Position numbers and translations under genes: made by a program | The notes under the pieces: generated by a model | The model's database searches: none | What the model was told of the DNA's origin: nothing | Seen by the model: only the letters and a program-made list of their open reading frames with translations | Shown here: positions 1-6,922 of the stretch, one piece after another | Layout: each line of letters begins with the position of its first letter | Numbering within the stretch: position 1 is the stretch's first letter | Assembly (NCBI GenBank): GCA_002344895.1 | Contig: DDUR01000058.1 | Location: 1 to 15,800, forward strand | Reading direction: 5' to 3' | Length of the DNA: 15,800 nt | From: Ignavibacteria bacterium UBA2333 | GTDB taxonomy: Bacteria; Bacteroidota; Ignavibacteria; Kapaibacteriales; Kapaibacteriaceae

Positions 1-22
1 CCGGAAATTTGCCCGGCTTTTT
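1..22 (+). terminator. Probable rho-independent terminator, left arm cut by window edge
   Basis: CCGG at 1-4 can pair with CCGG at 13-16, and the right arm (CCGGC, 13-17) is followed at once by TTTTT (18-22). The left arm may extend beyond the window. This fits the end of a plus-strand unit lying to the left. The visible stem is only 4 bp, so the call depends on bases that are not shown. Confidence 0.4.
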
Positions 23-80
23 GTGGGTCGTCCACCGAGAGGCGGATGGCAAAAGGTGAGATGGTGCCAAGCAGTGTGAT

Positions 81-118
81 GGGCGAAGGTGGGGGAGGAT
101 GAGGTGGGTACGAGAGGG
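81..118 (+). repeat. G-rich intergenic tract, quadruplex-like
   Basis: Four runs of three or more G lie at 81-83, 91-95, 106-108 and 116-118, separated by 7, 10 and 7 bases. The core GGTGGGGGAGGATG (88-101) matches 13 of 14 bases of a tract at the other end of the window (15773-15786). The rest of 23-243 shows no gene. It is purine-rich to about 137 and then ordinary leader sequence up to the start at 244. Confidence 0.5.
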
Positions 119-243
119 TAGTGAGTAGTAAAGTAGTGAAACTATGTACCTCACAACGGAACTACGGCGCTATTCTCCTTTGTGCAACCAACCATTCCAA
201 TCATCGTACTCGGCGCCTCACCACAATTTGAGAGAGATACACC

Positions 244-915
244 ATGAAGCGAATGATTCGCATCGGAGCACTGATAATGCTCGCCCTTACAAGTTTCACA
301 ACAGTACTTGCCATTGAGCCAGAACCAGTTTCGGATACGACAAAACCGCGTACGCTGTTCGGTAGTGGGGAGTTCACGAGTGGAGGATTTGGTGGACCCG
401 TTGCAAAGGTTACGTCGATTGACGGTAATACGTCCTTGTTAGTAGGCGGACGTGGAGCGTGGGTTATCAACAAGACCATTGCCATTGGCGGTGGTGGATA
501 TGGCTTGGTTACACCACGTACACTTCGTGAGGGAGTTGGAACGACGGACCGTGATACGATGATGAATCTTGGATACGGTGGAGCCGAGATTGAATTCATC
601 ATATCATCTAGTGACCTACTTCATTTTTCCGTCATGACATTAGTCGGAGCTGGCGACGTGAGTACAACAACGTCACGCACGATGTGGGATGAAGATGACG
701 AGCGTGGTTCCGGGACGATTACGAGTGATGCCTTCTTTGTGCTCGAACCTCAAGTAAACGTCGAACTGAATGTCACCGATTGGTTCCGTATGGCCGCAGG
801 CGTTTCATACCGTCTAGTTAACGGAGTTGATAGCCAGGTAGGTTCAATCAAACTTGATGACAAGATGTTGTCGGGAGTTGCAGGCGTCTTGACGTTTAAG
901 TTCGGCATTTACTAA
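244..915 (+). CDS. Exported protein, probable small outer-membrane beta-barrel
   Basis: This 223-residue protein has a clear signal peptide: basic MKRMIR, a hydrophobic core to about residue 20, and a likely cut after the VLA near residue 23. The mature part is rich in Gly, Thr and Val, with short alternating polar/hydrophobic strands and turns. Examples are a GGGGYG stretch near residues 78-83 and the strand-like pair NVTDWFRMAAGVSYRL near 177-192. It ends in aromatic residues (FKFGIY), as outer-membrane barrels often do. I do not recognise a named family. A GAGAGAG purine run 6-15 bases before the ATG can act as ribosome binding site. The gene stands alone: the next gene is convergent, with a long inverted repeat between them. 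Exported and barrel-like is fairly safe, but no specific function can be given. Confidence 0.7.
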   Translation: MKRMIRIGALIMLALTSFTTVLAIEPEPVSDTTKPRTLFGSGEFTSGGFGGPVAKVTSIDGNTSLLVGGRGAWVINKTIAIGGGGYGLVTPRTLREGVGTTDRDTMMNLGYGGAEIEFIISSSDLLHFSVMTLVGAGDVSTTTSRTMWDEDDERGSGTITSDAFFVLEPQVNVELNVTDWFRMAAGVSYRLVNGVDSQVGSIKLDDKMLSGVAGVLTFKFGIY

Positions 916-934
916 GCTTCGCACCAAAACAACA

Positions 935-991
935 AATGCCTCGCCATCACTCTCGTGCTCCGATGTGGATCACGTTGGATGGCGAGGCATT
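935..991 (-). terminator. Long inverted repeat, probable terminator of the minus-strand VOC gene
   Basis: AATGCCTCGCCATC (935-948) is repeated exactly in reverse complement at 978-991, giving a perfect 14-bp stem with a 29-base loop. Read on the minus strand, the stem is followed by TTTGTTGTTTT, the T-rich tail of an intrinsic terminator. Read on the plus strand there is no T run. It lies 21 bases past the stop of the minus-strand gene ending at 1013 and 19 bases past the stop of the plus-strand gene ending at 915, so it may also protect both 3' ends. Confidence 0.65.
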
Positions 992-1012
992 GTAGTGCTG
1001 CGTACGATTGAT

Positions 1013-1363
1013 TTACTTCGACTGCCAGAGACCGAAGAGGTTACCCTCTGGATCGATGCAGTAGGTTACCCATCCCATGTCGCCAACTTCGAACTTGGGC
1101 ATAGCAACATTTCCACCAGCGTCAAGTACAGCTGCAGTTGCAGCATCAATGTCGGTAACTGTTGCTGTGTTTACGATTGGCTGTTGAGGATCACGGCGCT
1201 GCATAATAGCACCGTTAATTCCCTCTTCTCCTTCGCCCGTGATGGCGAACCAATATCCATCGTCACCATATTGTTGGAACTGCCAGCCGAGGGCTTTCCC
1301 ATAAAAATCCATGAGGGATTGTGGGTTGTTTGCCGGGATTTCGAAGTGAGAGATACGTGCCAT
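1013..1363 (-). CDS. VOC family protein (glyoxalase/bleomycin-resistance fold)
   Basis: At 116 residues this is a single-module vicinal-oxygen-chelate protein made of two beta-alpha-beta-beta-beta repeats. The first strand, ISHFEIP, carries His7. The module SLMDFYGKALGWQF (16-29) is the typical helix after the first strand. The closing strand with DPEGNLFGLWQ (104-114) carries Glu106, the usual second metal-ligand position. Members bind a divalent metal and act on small molecules (lactoylglutathione, dioxygenase substrates, antibiotics), and the sequence does not say which. The MARISHFEIP start is typical of this family. No clear Shine-Dalgarno precedes it. It lies 63 bases downstream of the DUF899 gene on the same strand, so the two may be cotranscribed. 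Confidence 0.85.
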   Translation of the reverse strand: MARISHFEIPANNPQSLMDFYGKALGWQFQQYGDDGYWFAITGEGEEGINGAIMQRRDPQQPIVNTATVTDIDAATAAVLDAGGNVAMPKFEVGDMGWVTYCIDPEGNLFGLWQSK

Positions 1364-1426
1364 TGTTGAGGCTTGATGATGTTGATGAAGTGTGGTTGTG
1401 CAGAAGGAAAAGAGAGAAGGGGGCAG

Positions 1427-1993
1427 TTATTCGGGACGAAAGTCTGCCGCTCCATTTTTCAGCATCTCAAACATCGGGAAGACAGGCATGTAGACGTCAC
1501 CCGGTCCAAAGAAGTCGAAGCCGACACGTTCGATGGAATCATCTTCGTGGCGGTAAAAAGTTGAATATCCCGGCATACGATGAAGTTTGCCGTCATGTTC
1601 AGAAGCAAAGCCCATGTCTTTCGTAAAGCTTGCATCAGCGTCACGAACCATGGTAAAGTTCCAGTTTCGTTGCCGGGCGATGTCAGCCTGCTGGTCGGGG
1701 CTGTCACCATTCATCAGAACAATCGACGTTCTGGACGTAAGGTGTGGAAGTAAACCATTTAATCCGTCGGCCCAGAGTGTACAGTACTTACATCCTCGAC
1801 CCATGTTGTGAATGACAATGAGATCGTTCTTATCACCAAACAATGATGCAAGTGTTGCCCCTTTTGCCCCATTCACCTCAAACTCATAGTCCTTCGTGAT
1901 GTTGGCAGGTGTTGAGCGAATGGCCTTGACAAAGCGCTCACGAAGAGCACGCTGTTCGTCGTAGAGGGCTGAAAGTTCGGTGGAGATGTTCAT
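1427..1993 (-). CDS. DUF899-family thioredoxin-like protein
   Basis: The 188-residue protein matches the pattern of the DUF899 (AhpC/TSA-like, thioredoxin-fold) family. It has an N-terminal helix with repeated Arg/Glu, a strand LIVIHNMGRGCKYCTLWADGLNGLL (about 58-82), and a C-terminal half with PGYSTFYRHEDD and FDFFGPGDVYMP. The CKYC pair (Cys68, Cys71) is a C-X-X-C arrangement like the redox site of thioredoxins. The substrate is unknown for the family. No Shine-Dalgarno precedes the ATG at 1993. A CGTATGTTCC element sits just upstream (see promoter entry). It is upstream of the VOC gene in the same orientation. The family call is good, but a redox role is inferred only from the cysteines and fold. 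Confidence 0.8.
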   Translation of the reverse strand: MNISTELSALYDEQRALRERFVKAIRSTPANITKDYEFEVNGAKGATLASLFGDKNDLIVIHNMGRGCKYCTLWADGLNGLLPHLTSRTSIVLMNGDSPDQQADIARQRNWNFTMVRDADASFTKDMGFASEHDGKLHRMPGYSTFYRHEDDSIERVGFDFFGPGDVYMPVFPMFEMLKNGAADFRPE

Positions 1994-2000
1994 GGGGTTG

Positions 2001-2010
2001 GGAACATACG
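2001..2010 (-). promoter_or_regulatory. Candidate promoter element (CGTATGTTCC) of the DUF899 gene
   Basis: On the minus strand the sequence reads CGTATGTTCC, with its T 15 bases before the ATG. Similar elements precede yajQ and ettA, the other two genes here with no Shine-Dalgarno. It partly resembles the -7 element TAnnTTTG of Bacteroidota. No convincing -33 element is seen. Confidence 0.3.
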
Positions 2011-2085
2011 TGAGTAAAAGATGATGCCCAATGGCAGATGTGAGTCACGTGTCCGAATCGTGGAATGAACAGTCCAGGCGCCATC

Positions 2086-2721
2086 CTAGTCGTCAAACTC
2101 GTACACGTAAATGTTGTGCGGTAACTGGCCCGGATCAATCTTGATCAGGTCCTTTAACAGTCCGGTATGGATATCGTAGATCCAGCCGTGTAAAACGGGC
2201 ATACGTCTGTTCCGCCACGCCTGTTGGACAAAGGAAATTTCAGCGAGATGTGAGACCTGTTCAACAACATTGAGTTCGATGAGGCGCTCAAGCCGAACGG
2301 TCTCGTCGGCAATACCATCAAGTTCATCTGCATGAAAACGGTAGACATCCTTGATATGTCGGAGCCACTTGTTGATGAGACCAAGGTGTTTGCGCGACAT
2401 CGCAGTCTTTACGCCACCACAGCCATAGTGACCGCAGACGATAACATGTTCAACCTGGAGTACCTCAATGGCATACTGTAATACACTGAGGATGTTGAAG
2501 TCCGTATGGATAACAAGATTGGCAACGTTGCGATGGACAAAGATTTCGCCTGGCTCCGTTCCCGTCACATCTTCTGCAGGAACGCGTGAGTCCGAACAAC
2601 CAATCCAAAGGTACTTCGGTGTTTGAGCCTCCGTCATGCGCTGAAAATAATCTTCGCGCAGAGAAAGCCGATCCTTCACCCAGGCCTTGTTATTCAACAG
2701 TAGTCGTTTATAATCTTCCAT
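2086..2721 (-). CDS. can: Beta-class carbonic anhydrase
   Basis: This cytoplasmic zinc enzyme interconverts CO2 and bicarbonate. The 211 residues contain all hallmarks of the beta class: CSDSR (Cys42, Asp44, Arg46) and HYGCGG (His98, Cys101), giving the Cys-His-Cys zinc site and the Asp-Arg dyad at the same numbering as E. coli Can. EPGEIFVHRNVANLV (56-70) and VLQYAIEVLQVEHVIVCGHYGCGG (80-103) are further family signatures. Length is close to the usual 200-230. A strong GGAGG lies 4 bases before the ATG. The gene starts 15 bases after the stop of the SulP transporter on the same strand, so the two form an operon in which bicarbonate taken up can be equilibrated with CO2 for carboxylases or pH control. 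Confidence 0.95.
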   Translation of the reverse strand: MEDYKRLLLNNKAWVKDRLSLREDYFQRMTEAQTPKYLWIGCSDSRVPAEDVTGTEPGEIFVHRNVANLVIHTDFNILSVLQYAIEVLQVEHVIVCGHYGCGGVKTAMSRKHLGLINKWLRHIKDVYRFHADELDGIADETVRLERLIELNVVEQVSHLAEISFVQQAWRNRRMPVLHGWIYDIHTGLLKDLIKIDPGQLPHNIYVYEFDD

Positions 2722-2736
2722 GGTGCCTCCAGTGTG

Positions 2737-4290
2737 TTACAGTGCCTTGCCGAAGAGATTACGATACTCTATCGTCATACCTCGAAACTCGGCTGACGCT
2801 GCGAAGTCTTCAATGGTCTCGTAAATATCGCGGTCGATATACAATGCCTTCGTTCCGTCAATTATGAGATGCGAGTTATTTGGAATCTCTGTCAAAGCAT
2901 TTCGTAACGAAGCGCGATTAACAAACGACATGTCCTTATTAAAACGCATAAGCCAGTTGTCACCGTCATTAACAATCGTAATGGCACGACGATGATAAGA
3001 TCGTAAGACAATGACCATACTCACGATGAGGCCAAAGGCGACACCGAAAAGAAGATCAGTTGCAACAACCAGAACGGTTGTCACGAAGAAGGGAATGAAC
3101 TGTAACAGCCCTTCCTTCCACATGGATCGAATCAGTTTTAATGACGAGAGCTTATAACCAACAACGAAGAGTATTGCTGCCAGGCATGCTAACGGGATTT
3201 GATTCAGAATTGTTGGTGCAAAAAGTACTGCCAGCAATAGCAGTACACCGTGGACAAAGGACGAAAGACGGGTGCGTCCTCCCGCATAAACGTTTGCTGA
3301 TGAACGCACGATAACGGCGGTTACGGGAAGACCGCCGATAAGTCCACTTAATGTATTTCCAAGACCTTGCGCTACAAGTTCCTTGTTCGTATTTGATATG
3401 CGTCGGTCGGGGTCCATCTTGTCGACAGCCTCTACCGATAAGACAGACTCAATACTTGCAACGATGGCAATCGTAATGCCGGTTATCCAAACGTCGCCGC
3501 GAAGGAAGGCCGACGGTTCCGGACTCATAAAGTGGTTCAAGAATTCCGTGAGCGAACCGGCAACAGGAAGTTCGACAACGTGATCTCGAAGGTTGCTGAG
3601 TTCCCAATGCGGGATGGCGATGGCAAAAACGTCGTTAATCAGGGCACCAACGATAACGCAAACAAGGGCTCCAGGAACAAGGTTAGTCCACTTCCGGGTC
3701 TTCATAAACTTCGTGTCCCAAAACAGCAGAATTGCTAGCGAGACGACGGTGATGATGAAAGCTCCGGGTTGGACCAGGTTCTTCGTAAAAGCCGTAATTG
3801 GGTCCGTAAAGATGTGGAGCCAATCCCATCCAGCAAATGCCTGTTCTTCATCCGTAAACGTAAGGTCGAGCCCCACGGCATGGGGGATTTGTTTGAGGAT
3901 GATGGTGATTCCGATACCAGCCAACATTCCCTTAATCACACCATGGGGAATGAAGCTGCCGAGGGAACCGGCACGGACAGCTGCTATACAGAGCTGGAGC
4001 AGACCGGCGATGACAACCGCTGCCAGAAAAATTTTAAACGACCCAAGAGAAACAATGGCGGCCGCAACGATACTCGCTAGGCCGGCAGCCGGTCCGGAAA
4101 CGGAAAGTTCTGACCCTGAGAACAGCGTAATCACGATACCGCCGATCATTCCGGCAATAATTCCCGAGAACAATGGCGCTTCCGAAGCGAGGGCTATTCC
4201 CAGGCATAACGGCAGTGCCACAAGGAATACTACCAATCCTGCAGGCACGTCGCGACGCCAGTGTTCGAACCGCAATGATGGCAAATCCAT
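2737..4290 (-). CDS. SulP-family anion (probable bicarbonate) transporter with STAS domain
   Basis: The 517-residue inner-membrane protein begins FEHWRRDVPAGLVVFLVALPLCLGIALASE, the first SulP helix region, and runs through about 12-14 hydrophobic segments. The SELSVSGPAAGL motif (residues about 60-71), DPDRRISNTNKELVAQGLGN (about 293-312) and GGLPVTAVIVRSSAN (about 319-333) are classic SulP landmarks. Residues from about 438 form a short cytoplasmic STAS domain. I chose the ATG at 4290 because the longer frame to 4449 adds 53 non-family residues and would overlap yajQ; GGAAGAG precedes this ATG. SulP proteins carry sulfate, bicarbonate or dicarboxylates. The adjacent carbonic anhydrase favours bicarbonate, by inference. 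Transcription probably starts in the 66-bp divergent region shared with yajQ. Confidence 0.9.
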   Translation of the reverse strand: MDLPSLRFEHWRRDVPAGLVVFLVALPLCLGIALASEAPLFSGIIAGMIGGIVITLFSGSELSVSGPAAGLASIVAAAIVSLGSFKIFLAAVVIAGLLQLCIAAVRAGSLGSFIPHGVIKGMLAGIGITIILKQIPHAVGLDLTFTDEEQAFAGWDWLHIFTDPITAFTKNLVQPGAFIITVVSLAILLFWDTKFMKTRKWTNLVPGALVCVIVGALINDVFAIAIPHWELSNLRDHVVELPVAGSLTEFLNHFMSPEPSAFLRGDVWITGITIAIVASIESVLSVEAVDKMDPDRRISNTNKELVAQGLGNTLSGLIGGLPVTAVIVRSSANVYAGGRTRLSSFVHGVLLLLAVLFAPTILNQIPLACLAAILFVVGYKLSSLKLIRSMWKEGLLQFIPFFVTTVLVVATDLLFGVAFGLIVSMVIVLRSYHRRAITIVNDGDNWLMRFNKDMSFVNRASLRNALTEIPNNSHLIIDGTKALYIDRDIYETIEDFAASAEFRGMTIEYRNLFGKAL

Positions 4291-4319
4291 GGTCTCTTCC
4301 GTGCAGGGGGCGAATGGGG

Positions 4320-4329
4320 CGAAAAGATA
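4320..4329 (-). promoter_or_regulatory. Candidate promoter element (TATCTTTTCG) for the SulP-carbonic anhydrase operon
   Basis: On the minus strand TATCTTTTCG resembles the Bacteroidota -7 element TAnnTTTG, with one mismatch in the core. It lies about 30 bases before the SulP ATG at 4290, leaving a leader that includes the GGAAGAG ribosome binding site. No clear -33 partner is visible. Confidence 0.25.
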
Positions 4330-4341
4330 CAACACGCCGTG

Positions 4342-4352
4342 CCGTATTTTCG
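4342..4352 (+). promoter_or_regulatory. Candidate promoter element (CCGTATTTTCG) of yajQ
   Basis: CCGTATTTTCG lies four bases before the yajQ ATG at 4357 and differs by one base from CCGTATTTTTG before ettA (13003-13013). If it is a -7 element, transcription would begin at or next to the start codon. That would fit the lack of any Shine-Dalgarno. Confidence 0.3.
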
Positions 4353-4356
4353 CGGT

Positions 4357-4854
4357 ATGGCTCAAAGCTACTCGTTTGACTTTGTTTGTGACGTCGACCT
4401 CCAGGAAGTGGACAATGCCGTGAATCAGGCAAAGAAGGAGGCCGAACACCGATACGACCTACGTGGGTCGAATCAAGAGATTGAATTCCGTCGCACGGAA
4501 AAATCAATCCTAATTCGCGCTGACGGCGAACACTTTGTCACGGCTGTGCGCGATATTCTAGTCCTCAAACTCATCAAACGAGGAATTTCCGTCGAGTCCC
4601 TGGAAGAAGGGAAGATTGAACACCTCAGTGGTAAGTCTGTTCGACAGTCCATCACACTCAAGTCCGGATTGTCGAAAGAAGACGCAAAAAAGATCACCAC
4701 CCTGGTCAAGGATGCGAAGCTCAAGGTCACCACACAGATCATGGATGAAAAGGTTCGTGTGACTGGGAAGAGTAAGGATGATTTGCAGGCGACAATCACA
4801 CTTGTTAAGGGAGCTGCTCTTGGTTTCCCGGTGAATGTTGAGAACCTGCGATAA
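4357..4854 (+). CDS. yajQ: YajQ family nucleotide-binding protein (UPF0234)
   Basis: The 165-residue cytoplasmic protein of two ferredoxin-like/KH-like halves shows the family pattern throughout: SYSFDFVCDVDLQEVDNAV at the N terminus, then RYDLRGSNQEIEF, then the second half with KDAKLKVTTQIMDEKVRVTGKSKDDLQ and the GFPVNVENLR ending. Length matches the usual 160-165. Family members bind nucleotides or RNA, and some bind cyclic di-GMP and control gene expression. Which applies here cannot be read from the sequence. I chose the ATG at 4357 over a GTG at 4339 because family proteins begin M-(A/P)-SFD. There is no Shine-Dalgarno. It is divergent from the SulP gene and 73 bases ahead of the SPT-like gene, with which it may be cotranscribed. 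Confidence 0.93.
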   Translation: MAQSYSFDFVCDVDLQEVDNAVNQAKKEAEHRYDLRGSNQEIEFRRTEKSILIRADGEHFVTAVRDILVLKLIKRGISVESLEEGKIEHLSGKSVRQSITLKSGLSKEDAKKITTLVKDAKLKVTTQIMDEKVRVTGKSKDDLQATITLVKGAALGFPVNVENLR

Positions 4855-4883
4855 GGTTGGACACTAACTAGACACAACAATTC

Positions 4884-4907
4884 GGCCCCTGCATGTGCAG
4901 CGTGGCC
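4884..4907 (+). other. Small hairpin in the yajQ-SPT intergenic region
   Basis: GGCC (4884-4887) can pair with GGCC (4904-4907), and inside it CTGC (4889-4892) pairs with GCAG (4897-4900) around the loop ATGT. The structure covers the alternative ATG/GTG codons at 4893 and 4895. This argues for the downstream GTG at 4928 as the real start of the next gene. There is no T run, so it is not a terminator. A regulatory role is only possible. Confidence 0.3.
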
Positions 4908-4927
4908 CATCAGTGGAGAACGACATC

Positions 4928-6121
4928 GTGGACCTGTTCCAAAAGTGTTTCGAATTCACCCGCGCCGATGAAGTCAAGGCGTCCGGCATGTATCCGTACT
5001 TCCGTCCCATCGAGGAAAATGAGGGGCCAGTTGTCCGTATTGAAGGCCGAGACGTCATCATGGCCGGAAGTAACAACTATTTAGGTCTCACAGCCGACCC
5101 TCGTGTGAAGGAAGCGGCCCACAAGGCCATTGAGCAATTCGGAACTGGATGTTCGGGATCTCGATACCTAACGGGTACTATCAGCCTTCATATCGAACTC
5201 GAAAAGCGTCTGGCTGCCTATCTCGGTACTGAAGATGTTTTGCTGTTCTCAACAGGATATCAAACAGCTCTCGGTGTTATCAGCGCTCTCGTGAGTAAGG
5301 GCGACTATGTGATCTCCGACAAGGAGAATCACGCCTGTATCATCAATGGCTGTCTGCTAGCCAAGGGTGGATTTGCCGAATTCGTACGGTATAAGCACAA
5401 CGACATGGACGACCTCGATCGTGTCCTTCAGCGAATTCCGGCATCGGCTGGAAAGCTGATCGTGACCGATGGAGTCTTCAGTGTGTCGGGTGAAATGGTT
5501 GACCTTCCCAATCTTCTCCGTGTAGCTGAAAAACACGGTGCTCGTGTGCTGGTTGACGATGCACATGCTACCGGCGTGGTTGGTAAGGGTGGCCGTGGCA
5601 CGGCATCACATTATGACCTGGTAGACAAAACGGACATGACGATGGGGACGTTTTCCAAAACGTTTGCTTCCCTCGGTGGCTTTGTGGCGGGTCCGGAGCG
5701 CGTGATGAATTACCTAAAACATCACTCTCCAGCACTCATCTTCAGCGCTTCTCCTACTCCTGCAAGTGTGGCCTCCGCAATTGCGGCACTCGACGTTCTT
5801 GAAAAGGAACCCTGGCGCATCGACAAGCTGATTGCCAATGCCGATAAGATGCGGAAGGGATTTGCCGACATGGGATTTACGATCATTGACTCACGAACGG
5901 GTATCGTGCCCGTTGTCGTTGGCGATGTTCAACTTGCCCTCATGTTCTGGCGTGAACTGTTTGATCGCGGTGTGTTTGTTAATGCCTTTATACCGCCAGG
6001 TGTACCTCCGAACCTTTCCATGCTCCGTACGAGCTACATGGCCACACATGAAGATGAACATCTCAACAAGATCCTCGACATCTTCTCGGAAGTCGGCAAA
6101 AAACTCGGTGTGATTTCATAA
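4928..6121 (+). CDS. spt: Serine palmitoyltransferase-like PLP enzyme (alpha-oxoamine synthase)
   Basis: This is a fold-type I PLP enzyme that condenses an amino acid with an acyl thioester. Visible sites, numbered from the GTG at 4928: the PLP-stacking His135 in ENHAC, Asp210 and His213 in LVDDAHATG, and the Schiff-base Lys244 in GTFSKTFASLGGF. The family also includes 8-amino-7-oxononanoate synthase and 2-amino-3-ketobutyrate ligase. The serine palmitoyltransferase call rests on the ASGMYPYFRPIE start, HHSPALIFSAS, PPGVPPNLSMLRTSYMATH and the KKLGVIS ending, which resemble SPTs of Bacteroidota. It would make 3-ketodihydrosphingosine in the cytoplasm. The GTG at 4928 gives 397 residues, the usual size, with GGAG 9 bases upstream. 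A GTG at 4895 adds 11 residues. The gene ends four bases before an SDR gene. Superfamily is certain, substrate fairly likely. Confidence 0.8.
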   Translation: MDLFQKCFEFTRADEVKASGMYPYFRPIEENEGPVVRIEGRDVIMAGSNNYLGLTADPRVKEAAHKAIEQFGTGCSGSRYLTGTISLHIELEKRLAAYLGTEDVLLFSTGYQTALGVISALVSKGDYVISDKENHACIINGCLLAKGGFAEFVRYKHNDMDDLDRVLQRIPASAGKLIVTDGVFSVSGEMVDLPNLLRVAEKHGARVLVDDAHATGVVGKGGRGTASHYDLVDKTDMTMGTFSKTFASLGGFVAGPERVMNYLKHHSPALIFSASPTPASVASAIAALDVLEKEPWRIDKLIANADKMRKGFADMGFTIIDSRTGIVPVVVGDVQLALMFWRELFDRGVFVNAFIPPGVPPNLSMLRTSYMATHEDEHLNKILDIFSEVGKKLGVIS

Positions 6122-6125
6122 CACA

Positions 6126-6890
6126 ATGAGAATAGAATCATTTGAGCGGGGTTTAGCTGACCGCGTAGCCATCGTTACTGGTGCTGCTATTGGCAACGGA
6201 CGAGCTTTCTGCGAACGATTGGCTGAAGAAGGTGCGCGACTCGTTGTGGCTGATCTTGTTGACCCAACGGCGACGGTTGAGGCTGTGCAAGCCGCTGGAT
6301 CCCAGGCCGTTGGCATTCGCGCAGACCTTACATCTGCGGCAGATGCACAACGTGTAGTCGACCTCGCACTCACGACCTACGGGCGCATCGACATCCTCGT
6401 TCATAACGTTGGCTACTATTCTGAAGAGCCCTTTGAACTTCTTGACTATGACGAGTGGAAACGAACGATGACGGTAACACTCGATACGGCCTTTCACATG
6501 ATTCAGGCTGTTCTTCCGAGTATGAAAAAGGCTGGTTTTGGCCGCATCATCACGTTCTCTTCGGACACCGTTTGGCTGGGTACGCCATATCTGGTTCACT
6601 ACGTTACCGCCAAGATGGGCATCATTGGTCTCACACGGTCGCTTGCTTCCGAGATCGGCCGTCACGGCATAACGATTAATACCATCAGCGTTGGTCTCAC
6701 GGCCACACAGTCTGCTGGTGAAAGCCCCGTTCTTAGCCCCATTCTCCAGCATATCCTCCCTACGCAGGCCGTCCACCGGGCCGATGAACCCGAAGACATT
6801 GCAAATGTTGTGGCCTTCCTTGCCTTCCCCGCTTCAGGAATTATTACTGGTCAAACCATCAATGTTGACGGCGGTGTAGCGCGACATTAA
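6126..6890 (+). CDS. Short-chain dehydrogenase/reductase (classical SDR)
   Basis: The 254-residue Rossmann-fold oxidoreductase has TGAAIGNG (18-25) for dinucleotide binding, and Asp43 after the second strand, which favours NAD(H) over NADP(H). Ser146 and Tyr159-Val-Thr-Ala-Lys163 form the catalytic core, and GQTINVDGG (242-250) is the C-terminal family signature. The overall pattern, including the DGGVARH ending, recalls the (S)-1-phenylethanol dehydrogenase type as well as 3-oxoacyl-ACP reductases. Two usual residues differ: the NNAG motif is HNVG (93-96), and the tetrad Asn position is Thr118. The ATG lies four bases after the SPT-like stop, so the genes are almost surely cotranscribed. A 3-ketosphinganine reductase role would fit the neighbour but is inference. 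Confidence 0.85.
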   Translation: MRIESFERGLADRVAIVTGAAIGNGRAFCERLAEEGARLVVADLVDPTATVEAVQAAGSQAVGIRADLTSAADAQRVVDLALTTYGRIDILVHNVGYYSEEPFELLDYDEWKRTMTVTLDTAFHMIQAVLPSMKKAGFGRIITFSSDTVWLGTPYLVHYVTAKMGIIGLTRSLASEIGRHGITINTISVGLTATQSAGESPVLSPILQHILPTQAVHRADEPEDIANVVAFLAFPASGIITGQTINVDGGVARH

Positions 6891-6922
6891 ACCAAAGGGC
6901 TATTTTGAGCCCGGAGGTGACC

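Noticed and set aside
965..1369. Plus-strand open frame with many cysteines opposite the VOC gene
   Set aside because: The minus-strand protein has a clear VOC pattern. The Cys-rich frame is its complement, and its start lies inside the inverted repeat.
3593..4423. Long plus-strand open frame antisense to the SulP gene (276 codons)
   Set aside because: It is the complement of conserved transporter sequence, is rich in Arg/Pro/Thr typical of shadow frames, and has no ribosome binding site or family pattern.
4291..4449. N-terminal extension of the SulP protein
   Set aside because: It would overlap the yajQ start and adds residues unlike the family. The internal ATG at 4290 has a GGAAGAG upstream and begins just before the first conserved segment.
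4928..6121. Annotation as 8-amino-7-oxononanoate synthase (bioF) or glycine C-acetyltransferase (kbl)
   Set aside because: The same superfamily makes these plausible, but the N-terminal YPYFRPIE region, LIFSAS segment and LGVIS ending look more like SPT, and no other biotin or threonine-degradation gene is present. Substrate remains unproven.
6153..6776. Minus-strand open frame of 207 codons opposite the SDR gene
   Set aside because: The plus-strand SDR motifs are unambiguous, and the antisense frame has no recognisable domain.
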